A stretch of 64,000 nt of DNA from an uncultured Lachnospiraceae bacterium (lineage in GTDB: Bacteria; Bacillota; Clostridia; Lachnospirales; Lachnospiraceae), in contig CAKRVA010000004.1 in the NCBI GenBank assembly GCA_934408585.1, positions 62,001 through 126,000 on the forward strand, given 5' to 3'. Both the position numbers and the translations under genes were made by a program. The notes under the pieces are model-generated. The model saw only the letters and a program-made list of their open reading frames with translations. It was not told where the DNA came from and made no database searches. Numbering within the stretch: the first letter of the stretch is position 1; the number at the start of each line of letters is the position of its first letter. This document shows, piece by piece, positions 1 through 8,598 of the stretch.

Positions 1-927
1 GAGGACTATGCAATTGCCATCCGTAAGGCAGATGGTGAGATTGATGTGGAAGTGGACGTATTCCGCGGGATTCTTCATGACCATAAGATTACGAAAATTC
101 CATTTATACGTGGAATCTTCAACTTCATTGATTCTCTGCGTCTTGGCATGAAATCAATTAACCATTCGGCACAGTTTTATGAAGACGGAGAAATGGAAGA
201 AACAAAGCTGGATAAAGCACTTGATAAAATATCCGGTGGTCGTGGAGAGAAGATTTTGATGACACTTACCACGATATTTTCCGTTGTCGTAGCAATTGCC
301 ATTTTTATTGTGCTGCCGTATTATTTATCTTCTTTATTGAATGGATTTATCCGGAATGATTCACTGCTTGCAATTATTGAAGGTATTATCCGTATTGTGA
401 TATTCCTTGCATATATCGTGGGAATCAGTCTGATGAAAGATATTCATCGACTGTATCAGTATCATGGGGCAGAACACAAATGTATCAACTGTATTGAAAA
501 AGGGAGACCTCTGACGGTATATAATGCGATGCGAAGCTCCCGAATTCACAAACGTTGCGGAACAAGTTTTATGTTTCTTGTTATTTTTATCAGTATCATT
601 TTGTTTTTCTTTATCCGGGTACAGAATCCGGCATACCGCGTACTGATTCGAATTGCATTAGTTCCGGTGATTGCAGGTATTTCCTATGAAATTATCCGGC
701 TGGCAGGAAAAAGCGATAACATTCTGCTGAAAATTATTTCTGCACCTGGTATGGCATTGCAGAAGCTTACAACGAAAGAACCGGATGAAGAAATGATTGA
801 GGTTGCCATTAAGTCCGTAGAGGCAGTCTTTGATTGGAAAAACTATCTTTATGAAGAATTTGGATATGAAATAGACGATTCCTGGCTGGAGGATGGTCCA
901 TCTTCCAAAGAGGATGATGAGGAATAG
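1..927 (+). CDS. DUF1385 (YqhQ-like) membrane protein, 5' end missing
   Basis: The reading frame is open from base 1, so the start lies upstream of the window; 308 residues are visible. The chain has hydrophobic segments typical of DUF1385 (residues about 85-110, 115-140, 185-225) and a conserved block reading YHGAEHKCINCIE, followed by RIHKRCGTSF, which are hallmarks of this family. The biochemical role of DUF1385 is not established. In Firmicutes it commonly sits just before prmC and prfA, as here, which supports the call. Its stop is 1 base before the prmC start, so the genes are probably co-translated. Confidence 0.88.
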   Translation, partial: EDYAIAIRKADGEIDVEVDVFRGILHDHKITKIPFIRGIFNFIDSLRLGMKSINHSAQFYEDGEMEETKLDKALDKISGGRGEKILMTLTTIFSVVVAIAIFIVLPYYLSSLLNGFIRNDSLLAIIEGIIRIVIFLAYIVGISLMKDIHRLYQYHGAEHKCINCIEKGRPLTVYNAMRSSRIHKRCGTSFMFLVIFISIILFFFIRVQNPAYRVLIRIALVPVIAGISYEIIRLAGKSDNILLKIISAPGMALQKLTTKEPDEEMIEVAIKSVEAVFDWKNYLYEEFGYEIDDSWLEDGPSSKEDDEE

Positions 928-928
928 T

Positions 929-1792
929 ATGAAGTATGCAGAACTGTACCAGCAGGGAGTTGCGCTGCTGCAAACGGCAGGCATCGAAGAAGCAAAGCTG
1001 GATGCCAGATTACTATTGGAAAAGATATGTGATACCGACCGGAATACCCTGCTGAGTCATGGGGATATGGAAGTGACAAAGGAGCAGGAAACTTCCTTTT
1101 TACAATGGGTGGAACAGCGTGCAAAACATATTCCGTTACAGCATATTACCGGAGAACAGGAATTTATGGGACTTTGCTTCCTGGTAAATGAACATGTCCT
1201 GATTCCACGGCAGGATACGGAAATTCTTGTAGAAGAAGCCATGCAGCATCTGCATGATGGAATGCGTATTCTGGACATGTGTACCGGCTCGGGTTGTATT
1301 TTGCTAAGCCTTTTGAAATATTCAAATGACTGCACCGGACTTGGTGTGGATATTTCCGGAGAGGCATTACAGATAGCCGAAGAAAATGCCCGGTTACTCG
1401 GCATTCCGGCAGAATTCAAAGAAAGTAATCTGTTTGAACGGGTAGAAGGAAGATATGATCTTCTTGTTTCCAATCCGCCATACATTGAACATGATGTGAT
1501 TCCTACACTGATGGAAGAGGTCAGGGAACATGACCCAATGCTGGCACTGGATGGTGGAACGGATGGTCTTGATTTTTATCGAAGAATCATTAGCGAGGCA
1601 CCGGAATATCTGTTCCGCGGAGGAAAGATTCTTTTTGAAATTGGAAACGAACAGGCAGAGGCCGTAAGTGGACTGCTTGCAGAAAATGGTTATACCGAGA
1701 TTGAAGTTTATAAAGACTATGCCGGACATGACCGTGTGGTATCGGCAACATGTATCAAGATAAGAGAAGCAAAGAAAACAGAGAATGAATAG
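929..1792 (+). CDS. prmC: Peptide chain release factor N5-glutamine methyltransferase
   Basis: This 287-residue protein methylates the Gln of the GGQ motif in release factors, using S-adenosylmethionine. The N-terminal helical release-factor-binding domain is followed by a Rossmann methyltransferase with the SAM loop DMCTGSGCI and the catalytic NPPY motif at residues 182-185. The start at 929 is preferred because GAGGA lies 5-6 bases upstream; longer in-frame starts at 893 and 914 lie inside the preceding gene. Its substrate gene prfA follows 17 bases downstream, so enzyme and substrate are made together. Confidence 0.96.
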   Translation: MKYAELYQQGVALLQTAGIEEAKLDARLLLEKICDTDRNTLLSHGDMEVTKEQETSFLQWVEQRAKHIPLQHITGEQEFMGLCFLVNEHVLIPRQDTEILVEEAMQHLHDGMRILDMCTGSGCILLSLLKYSNDCTGLGVDISGEALQIAEENARLLGIPAEFKESNLFERVEGRYDLLVSNPPYIEHDVIPTLMEEVREHDPMLALDGGTDGLDFYRRIISEAPEYLFRGGKILFEIGNEQAEAVSGLLAENGYTEIEVYKDYAGHDRVVSATCIKIREAKKTENE

Positions 1793-1809
1793 AAAGGTAA
1801 GAAATTAGG

Positions 1810-2886
1810 ATGTTTGACAAGTTAGAGGACTTATTGATTCACTTCGAAGAGATTATGAGTGAATTGGCAGAGCCCAATGTGGCAGATAATCAGGAACGTT
1901 TCCGTATGCTGATGAAAGAGCAGAGTGATTTGACGCCTATCGTAGAAGCATATAAGGAGTACAAAAAATCCAAACAGGATATTGAAGACTCTCTGGCAAT
2001 GCTGGATGAAGAAAACGATGAAGATATGAAGGAAATGCTGAAGGAAGAGCTCAGTTCTGCGAAGAAACGTGTTGAAGAGCTGGAGCAGAAATTAAAAATC
2101 CTTCTGTTGCCCAAAGACCCTAACGATGATAAGAACGTTATCGTTGAAATCCGTGCAGGTGCCGGAGGAGATGAGGCAGCTCTTTTTGCTGCGGAAATCT
2201 ATCGTATGTATGTGCATTATGCAGAGAGCCAGCGGTGGAAGGTTGATTTAATCAACGTCGATGAAATCGGCATCGGTGGTATGAAGGAAGTAAACTTTAT
2301 TATTTCCGGACAGGGTGCTTATTCCAAGATGAAATATGAAAGTGGTGTTCATCGTGTACAGCGTGTACCGGAGACAGAAAGCGGTGGTAGAATTCATACA
2401 TCGACGATTTCCGTTGCAGTAATGCCGGAAGTAGAAGACGATATTGATATTGTGATTGAAGACAAGGATATTCGTATTGACGTAATGCGTGCTTCCGGTA
2501 ATGGTGGACAGTGCGTTAATACGACAGACTCTGCAGTTCGTCTGACACACTATCCGACCGGAATCGTGGTGTACAGCCAGACCGAAAAATCCCAGATTCA
2601 GAACAAGGCAAAGGCATTTGCTATTCTGAAAGCAAAGCTGTATGATATGGAATCCCAGAAACAGCATGATGCGGAAGCAGAGCTTCGTAGAAGCCAGATT
2701 GGTACCGGAGACCGTTCCGAAAAGATTCGTACCTATAATTTCCCACAGGGAAGAGTAACCGACCACAGAATTAATCTTACCTTATATAAGCTGGACAAAA
2801 TCATGAATGGTGACATTCAGGAGATTATTGACGCATGTATCGCAGCCGATCAGGCTGCAAAGCTTGCAAAGATGAATGAAAATTAA
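1810..2886 (+). CDS. prfA: Peptide chain release factor 1
   Basis: RF1 recognises UAA and UAG stop codons on the ribosome and triggers peptide release. The 358-residue length matches the family. The peptidyl-hydrolysis motif GGQ is at about residues 232-234, and the stop-codon reading tripeptide PET (a PxT form, as expected for RF1 rather than RF2) lies in the VQRVPETESGGRIHTST block. The start is preceded by AAAGGTAAG. It is the last gene of the DUF1385-prmC-prfA cluster and is followed by a clear terminator. Confidence 0.97.
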   Translation: MFDKLEDLLIHFEEIMSELAEPNVADNQERFRMLMKEQSDLTPIVEAYKEYKKSKQDIEDSLAMLDEENDEDMKEMLKEELSSAKKRVEELEQKLKILLLPKDPNDDKNVIVEIRAGAGGDEAALFAAEIYRMYVHYAESQRWKVDLINVDEIGIGGMKEVNFIISGQGAYSKMKYESGVHRVQRVPETESGGRIHTSTISVAVMPEVEDDIDIVIEDKDIRIDVMRASGNGGQCVNTTDSAVRLTHYPTGIVVYSQTEKSQIQNKAKAFAILKAKLYDMESQKQHDAEAELRRSQIGTGDRSEKIRTYNFPQGRVTDHRINLTLYKLDKIMNGDIQEIIDACIAADQAAKLAKMNEN

Positions 2887-2892
2887 GAAGGT

Positions 2893-2925
2893 GCCCCTGA
2901 CTTTTTGAAGTCGGGGGCGTTTTTT
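2893..2925 (+). terminator. Intrinsic terminator after prfA
   Basis: An 11-bp stem (GCCCCTGACTT paired with AAGTCGGGGGC, one G-T wobble) is followed by a run of T. Confidence 0.93.
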
Positions 2926-2946
2926 GGTAATTTTTATGGTTTTTCG

Positions 2947-2975
2947 TTGAGAAAAAGGCAAAGTTATAGTATAAT
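2947..2975 (+). promoter_or_regulatory. Sigma-A-type promoter of the c-di-GMP signalling block
   Basis: TTGAGA and TATAAT are separated by exactly 17 bases, directly after the prfA terminator and about 60 bases before the chemoreceptor start. Confidence 0.8.
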
Positions 2976-3034
2976 TATACTATTATATGTAAATTTGTAT
3001 TTACAAAAACATTCGAATGAGAAGGGGACATCAA

Positions 3035-5131
3035 ATGGAGAACAGAGAAATACAGTTTAAGAAAAGCGCGAATCAGAAAGCACTCGTTATCTGGATGTTA
3101 TTGAACATTATTTTGTCAGCATCCTATGCGATTGAAATTTTGAAAGGACTGCGGACCGTAGGTTATTATATTACATTTATGCTGGTTGCATGGATTCCTT
3201 TTTTGGTAGGACTTATTGTACTGAAGGTAAAAGGACGTGCAGCTGAATTTTACAAAGATGCAGTAGCAATCGGTTATGGAATTTTGTATGTGTTTGTATT
3301 GTTTACTACGAATTCTACCCTGGCATTTGTATACATTCTTCCACTTACCAGCATGCTGATTCTGTTCAAGGACAGAAATTATATGTTGCGTTATGGTATT
3401 TTTACAATGATTGCAATGATTGCTTCGATTGTTAAGAATATTGTGATGGGAATGAATGCAGCTTCGGATATTACGGCATATGAAATACAGGTAGCCTGTA
3501 TATTTATGTGCTATGTAGGATATATTTTATCCATCAACCATTTAAACTTTACTGATGGTGCAATGCTGAAGGAAGCAGAGGACAGTCTGAAGAGAGTGGT
3601 ACATACGATTGAAACTGTAAAGACCGCAAGTACATCAGTCGTAGATGGCGTAACGGTTGTAAGAGAACTTGCGGATGAAAATAAGACAAGCGCGGATGTG
3701 GTAGTTGAAAGCATGTGCACGCTGGCAGAGAACAATACAGTATTACAGGAAAAGACCCAGTCGTCCCTTGATATGACCCAGAAGATTAGTACCCAGGGAG
3801 CAAACGTAGCGGACCTGGTTGAAAAAATGGTAGAATTGACGAATGAGTCCATGGTACATGCACAAACCAGTTCTCAGGAACTGACCGGTGTTGTGGAATC
3901 TACAAATACGATGGCAGGTCTTGCGAACGAACTGGAAGGAATTCTTACCGAGTTTAAGGAAGAATTTGAACGTGCCAAAAGTGAAATTGGAACCATTGAA
4001 GGAATTAACAGCAAAACAAACCTGCTGGCATTAAATGCATCCATTGAAGCAGCAAGAGCCGGGGATGCCGGAAAAGGTTTTGCCGTTGTTGCAAATGAAA
4101 TCCGTGAGCTGAGTCTTGGAACGCAGAGTTCTTCGAACCGTATCTGGACGGCATTGGAGCATTTGGAAGAAACATCAGCAAAAATGACGGATTCCATTAC
4201 ACAGACGCTGAATCTGATTCATACAACCCTGGATAAGGTTACACATGTTAACTCCAGCGTTTCCAGTATTGCAGAAGATTCTACCCAGCTTGGCAGCAAT
4301 ATACAGGTAATCAAGGAATCCATGAACGAAGTAGAAGAATCCAACCGTGGCATGGTTGACAACATGAAACAGATTTGTGATGTTATGGATTTAATGACAC
4401 AGAGTGTTCATGGCGCAGACAGAAATACCCGTGTCATGAGAAGCAAATATGAAGAGACGATGAACAGTGTTACCAAAATCGAAGAAACTGTTGGCAAGCT
4501 CGTCGAAGAACTTGGTGGTGGCGGTTTTATGTCGATTGGTGATATCAAAGTCGGAATGTGGGCAACGATAACCTCTGACAGCAATCCGCAGAAGGAATAT
4601 AAAGCAGAAATATTAGAAATCTCTCACAATTATATCATGACCGGAAAGATGAATCATGCAGGAGAAGCATTGGTGTTAAATGCCAAAGAGAAGTATCATT
4701 TACTTATCGTTGTAGATAATATGTTATACCGCTGGGAGAATGCGGAAGTAACTATGGCGAAGGATGGAAGATACAAAGCAGTGGTATCCGGCAATCCTAT
4801 GGTACATAATCGTCGTAAGTATCCACGTATGCCGCTTGAAAACACATGTGAAGTGAAAATATATTCCCGTACAGCCGTATATCCGGCTAAGATGGTAAAT
4901 TTATCAGCCAATGGTTTTGCAATTGTAACGAGTGCAAAAGAACTTGGTGAGGCCAAAGGTCAGAATATTACAATGAAGATGCAGGATTTTCCGCTTCTTG
5001 ATGGAGTGACTTTAAAAGGCTATGTAATTCGTGTCAGTGAAAATGACGGAGAGTATATACTTGGATGCCGTATGCCGGAGGATAATCTGGACATTCGGGA
5101 TTATGTAAAAGCAAATTATAACGGACAGTAG
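3035..5131 (+). CDS. Methyl-accepting chemoreceptor with C-terminal PilZ domain
   Basis: This 698-residue protein has about six N-terminal membrane helices (residues about 12-175) with no obvious large extracellular sensor or HAMP domain. A long coiled-coil signalling domain follows, containing the receptor hairpin tip (NLLALNASIEAARAG, then GFAVVANEIREL). The C-terminal 200 residues look like a YcgR-type flanking domain followed by PilZ, with the c-di-GMP-binding signatures RRKYPR and NLSANG. The start at 3035 has AAGGGG 7 bases upstream; an upstream ATG at 3017 has none. It probably links c-di-GMP to receptor output. It heads a three-gene block with a FapA protein and an HD-GYP protein. Confidence 0.9.
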   Translation: MENREIQFKKSANQKALVIWMLLNIILSASYAIEILKGLRTVGYYITFMLVAWIPFLVGLIVLKVKGRAAEFYKDAVAIGYGILYVFVLFTTNSTLAFVYILPLTSMLILFKDRNYMLRYGIFTMIAMIASIVKNIVMGMNAASDITAYEIQVACIFMCYVGYILSINHLNFTDGAMLKEAEDSLKRVVHTIETVKTASTSVVDGVTVVRELADENKTSADVVVESMCTLAENNTVLQEKTQSSLDMTQKISTQGANVADLVEKMVELTNESMVHAQTSSQELTGVVESTNTMAGLANELEGILTEFKEEFERAKSEIGTIEGINSKTNLLALNASIEAARAGDAGKGFAVVANEIRELSLGTQSSSNRIWTALEHLEETSAKMTDSITQTLNLIHTTLDKVTHVNSSVSSIAEDSTQLGSNIQVIKESMNEVEESNRGMVDNMKQICDVMDLMTQSVHGADRNTRVMRSKYEETMNSVTKIEETVGKLVEELGGGGFMSIGDIKVGMWATITSDSNPQKEYKAEILEISHNYIMTGKMNHAGEALVLNAKEKYHLLIVVDNMLYRWENAEVTMAKDGRYKAVVSGNPMVHNRRKYPRMPLENTCEVKIYSRTAVYPAKMVNLSANGFAIVTSAKELGEAKGQNITMKMQDFPLLDGVTLKGYVIRVSENDGEYILGCRMPEDNLDIRDYVKANYNGQ

Positions 5132-5162
5132 AAATCGCACACAAGCAACAGGGGGATAATCG

Positions 5163-7376
5163 ATGACCATAAAAGAACGTCTGAATTATCTGAACAGAGG
5201 GTTCACATCGGACCAGATTAATGAGATTGAGCAGGGGCTGGATGCAGGTCTGGATGTTTCTATTTATGCCAAAACCTGTTTTCTGGCAATTCAGATGCGT
5301 CAGATTCGTAAAGCACTTATGGATAATCTCCCTATCAAGGAGTATGCAATACCGGAGTACGACTGGTTTCAGCTCGAAGAAATCCGGGAAGGTCTGCGTT
5401 CTTTTATTGATGTAAAAAAATATGCGTCACCGGATATTCCCTATGATAAAATGCGTCAGATTCGTAAAGGATTGGAACGCGGCGTAGATTTATCAAAATA
5501 TATCGATTTGGATGCAGGTGTAATTCGACAGCTCCGGAAGTCCATGATTTCGCAGGTGGATATCCGCGTATATGTGAACGAAGGATATGATCAGGAACAG
5601 CTGGCAGAAATTCGTCAGGCGTTGGAGGACGGACTTGATATTCACCAGTATCTGAAAAAGGAATTTCGAGGAGTTTCCCTGCAACAGATTCGGGAAGGTC
5701 TGAAAGAAAAGCTGGATGTTTCGATTTATGCAAAAGAAGAGTATGATTGGCGTCAGATGCGTGAAATCCGTCGGGGATTGTTATCACAGGTGGATGTCAG
5801 CCAGTATACGAATAAATGGTATAGCTGGAAACAGATGCAGCAAATCCGGCTTGGATTGGAAAGTGGTCTTGATGTAAGTGAATACAATTCCTTAATGTAC
5901 ACTGCTACAGAAATGAAAAAGCGACGTACCAGACTGATGGAGCTTGGCAGTGAACACGTCATATTCCCGGAACAGCAGGAAAACAGCGAGGACAAGGACG
6001 AGCTTGCGCAGTGCAGGGATGGTATGCTGATTACCATCAGTGCAGATGGTATGGAAGCGTATGTGCGTGTTGTCGATACAACCGTAGAGCTTACCAGAAA
6101 AGATGTGCTGCGTGATTTACGCTACGAGGGGATTGTCTATGGAATTGACCAGCGGGAGGTTGACCGCCTGGTAGCAAAGAGAGATATTGATGAACCGATT
6201 CTGATTGCAAGAGGAAAACCGGCGGTTCAGGGAGAAGATGGATTTTATGAATTTTTCTTCCGCACCCAAATCGACCATAGTCCAAAGGTGCAGGCGGACG
6301 GTTCTGTGGATTATCAGAACGTAGACTGGTTTGAACAGGTAAAACGAAATCAGAAAATTGCATATTATCATTCTGCCGGTGCCGGTGAAGTCGGATATTC
6401 GGTAGAGGGAAAACGACTTCCTGCAAAAAGAGGAAGAGAGCAGATTCGTCTTCGTGGCAAAGGATTTATCATTATGCCCGATCAGAAGACTTATATATCC
6501 AGCATGGATGGACGAATTGAACTGACAGATTCCAACCGGATTGAAATTTCCAAGATGGTAGAATTCAAGGATGTTTCTCTTTCAACAGGAAATATCCGTT
6601 TTGACGGTAATGTTTATATCCGTGGAAACGTAGGAAACGGAGTCGAAATTATAGCCGGTGAAGATGTGGTGGTGGATGGTTTTGTAGAGTCTGCGGTTAT
6701 TGAAGCCGGTGGAAATATTATGCTGCGAAAAGGAGTAAATGCTTCCGGAAGCGGACTCTTAAAAGCAGGAAAAAATATCGAAGGAAAATTCTTTGAAGCA
6801 GTAAAGATTATTGCAGGAAATAATATTCAGGCGAATTACTGTATGAACTGTGAAGTTTATGCGGATGGAATGATTACCATCTGTGGTAAAAACGGATCGG
6901 TAGTAGGCGGAGAAGTTACGGCAGTAAAATCCATTGAAGTACAGAATGCCGGAAACCGCGCAGGACGTCTGACAAAGATTAACCTTGGTGTTACCGAGAA
7001 AATGTGTGGGGAATTGCGTGCGGTGGAAGATAAAATCCGTGAACACCGGATGGAGCTTGTCATTCTTGACAATGCCAAAAAGGACATGCAGTTTAAGTAT
7101 CCACCGGAAGTCCGAAATAATCTGGAAATGTATCTCAAAATTGAGAATGCCATTTATACCAAGAACAAGTTTATTGAGGACCTTTTAGTGCAAAAGAACG
7201 CTATCGAAGAGCGGATTTCTTATACAGCAAACTCCAAAATGGTGGTTAACGGCGATCTGTTTGATGGCGTATTGCTTGATATTAACGGAAGAAAATGGAA
7301 ATCCCAATATGTAAAGAATGTAACAGTCCGTATTACGGACGGCAAAATTGCATTGTATGCAAACAAGGCTTACTAG
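5163..7376 (+). CDS. FapA/DUF342 family protein with N-terminal helical repeats
   Basis: The C-terminal two thirds (residues about 275-700) match the FapA (DUF342) family: a beta-helix rich in Gly-Asn-Val turns (for example IRGNVGNGVEIIAGEDVVVDG) and a coiled segment near residues 620-670. Residues about 15-245 consist of about nine tandem repeats of 25-26 residues with the core QIRxGLxxGLDVSxYA, which I do not recognise as part of the usual family. Function in this family is poorly defined; some members are linked to flagella or envelope polymers. SD AGGGGG precedes the ATG. It sits between a PilZ chemoreceptor and an HD-GYP protein. Confidence 0.85.
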   Translation: MTIKERLNYLNRGFTSDQINEIEQGLDAGLDVSIYAKTCFLAIQMRQIRKALMDNLPIKEYAIPEYDWFQLEEIREGLRSFIDVKKYASPDIPYDKMRQIRKGLERGVDLSKYIDLDAGVIRQLRKSMISQVDIRVYVNEGYDQEQLAEIRQALEDGLDIHQYLKKEFRGVSLQQIREGLKEKLDVSIYAKEEYDWRQMREIRRGLLSQVDVSQYTNKWYSWKQMQQIRLGLESGLDVSEYNSLMYTATEMKKRRTRLMELGSEHVIFPEQQENSEDKDELAQCRDGMLITISADGMEAYVRVVDTTVELTRKDVLRDLRYEGIVYGIDQREVDRLVAKRDIDEPILIARGKPAVQGEDGFYEFFFRTQIDHSPKVQADGSVDYQNVDWFEQVKRNQKIAYYHSAGAGEVGYSVEGKRLPAKRGREQIRLRGKGFIIMPDQKTYISSMDGRIELTDSNRIEISKMVEFKDVSLSTGNIRFDGNVYIRGNVGNGVEIIAGEDVVVDGFVESAVIEAGGNIMLRKGVNASGSGLLKAGKNIEGKFFEAVKIIAGNNIQANYCMNCEVYADGMITICGKNGSVVGGEVTAVKSIEVQNAGNRAGRLTKINLGVTEKMCGELRAVEDKIREHRMELVILDNAKKDMQFKYPPEVRNNLEMYLKIENAIYTKNKFIEDLLVQKNAIEERISYTANSKMVVNGDLFDGVLLDINGRKWKSQYVKNVTVRITDGKIALYANKAY

Positions 7377-7397
7377 TAGCAGAAAGGATGGCCGGAT

Positions 7398-8504
7398 ATG
7401 CGTAATACGATTTTATTAGTAGATGAAAAGAAATCCAATCGTGAAATTCTTGCAGAGATTTTGGAAAATGATTACGAAATAATGGAAGCAGACAGCGGGG
7501 AAAGCGCAATTTCCATGGTGGAACAGGTAAAAGATGAAATTGCGGCAATCCTGCTAAATGTGACAATGGCAAATCTGGATGGAACGGAAATTCTTGAAAA
7601 AATGGCACAACAGGACTGGTTTTCCAGGATTCCGGTCGCAGCACTGAGTGATGAGGATTCCATTCGCCTTGAGAAAAAATGTTACCAGCTTGGCGTTTCA
7701 GAGTTTATCCGGAAACCATTCGACAATTATGTTATGCTGACAAGGATTCAGAACATCATCCAGTTACGGCTTGGCAGAGCAGAATTGGAAGAAAAAATCC
7801 AGCATCAGTCGGAAGTCATGAATAAACAGTATAAGCTGCTGACTATGCAGGCGGGGGAAATTCAAAAGAATACGTCCAGTGTAATTGATATTCTTGGAAC
7901 CGTAGTAGAATACCGTAATCTTGAAAATGGGGAACATATCAGAAGTGTAAAGCATTATACGGAAATTCTGGCAAGACGGATGATGAAGGATTATCCCGAG
8001 TATCGTCTGGATGAAAAAACCGTAAATACGATTGTTTCGGCGAGTGCACTTCACGATATCGGTAAGATTGCAATTCCGGAAAGCGTATTGCTAAAACCCG
8101 GGAAACTCACATCCGAAGAGTATGAATATATGAAATCCCACACCTTGCGCGGAGCAGAAATTCTGGAGCAGATTAAGGACGTCTGGGATGAGGACTTTAC
8201 AAAGACGGCATATGATATTTGCCGGAATCATCATGAACGTTATGATGGAAACGGTTACCCGGATGGACTTGTCGGAGATGATATTCCTCTTTCGGCACAG
8301 CTGGTATCACTGGCAGATGTCTATGATGCACTTGTTAATGAGCGTGTATACAAGGAAGCTTATACAAAGGAACAGGCATTTCAGATGATTATCGTGGGCG
8401 AGTGTGGAATGTTTTCACCCAAATTGTTGGAATGCTTCCGTAATACGAGAAAGGAATTTGAGGAACGGGCAGATTCCAGCAAGGAAATTGAGGGAAAATA
8501 TTGA
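7398..8504 (+). CDS. HD-GYP cyclic-di-GMP phosphodiesterase with degenerate receiver domain
   Basis: This 368-residue protein has a response-regulator receiver (residues 1-120) and a HD-GYP output domain (about 160-350). The HD-GYP motifs look complete: HD at 219-220 (HDIGKIAIP), a His in KSHTLRG, HH at 278-279 and GYP at 286-288, so c-di-GMP hydrolysis is expected. In the receiver, the position of the phosphorylated Asp is Asn54 (ILLNVTM), while Lys106 (RKPF) is kept, so ordinary phosphorylation is unlikely. SD AAAGGATGG lies upstream. It ends the signalling block and is followed by a terminator. Confidence 0.92.
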   Translation: MRNTILLVDEKKSNREILAEILENDYEIMEADSGESAISMVEQVKDEIAAILLNVTMANLDGTEILEKMAQQDWFSRIPVAALSDEDSIRLEKKCYQLGVSEFIRKPFDNYVMLTRIQNIIQLRLGRAELEEKIQHQSEVMNKQYKLLTMQAGEIQKNTSSVIDILGTVVEYRNLENGEHIRSVKHYTEILARRMMKDYPEYRLDEKTVNTIVSASALHDIGKIAIPESVLLKPGKLTSEEYEYMKSHTLRGAEILEQIKDVWDEDFTKTAYDICRNHHERYDGNGYPDGLVGDDIPLSAQLVSLADVYDALVNERVYKEAYTKEQAFQMIIVGECGMFSPKLLECFRNTRKEFEERADSSKEIEGKY

Positions 8505-8514
8505 ATTGCTTCAA

Positions 8515-8546
8515 AAAATACCGTATAATAGTTACGGTATTTTTTT
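8515..8546 (+). terminator. Intrinsic terminator after the HD-GYP gene
   Basis: AAAATACCGTA pairs perfectly with TACGGTATTTT around a 7-base loop, and the T-run continues after the stem. Confidence 0.9.
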
Positions 8547-8598
8547 GTGATAAAAAACCATGCAAGAGATACAAGTACGTAAAGAAATGAGGTCAATT

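Noticed and set aside
8505..8598. T-box riboswitch before aspS
   Set aside because: Only about 90 bases are available, most of them the terminator of the preceding gene, and no T-box sequence is seen.
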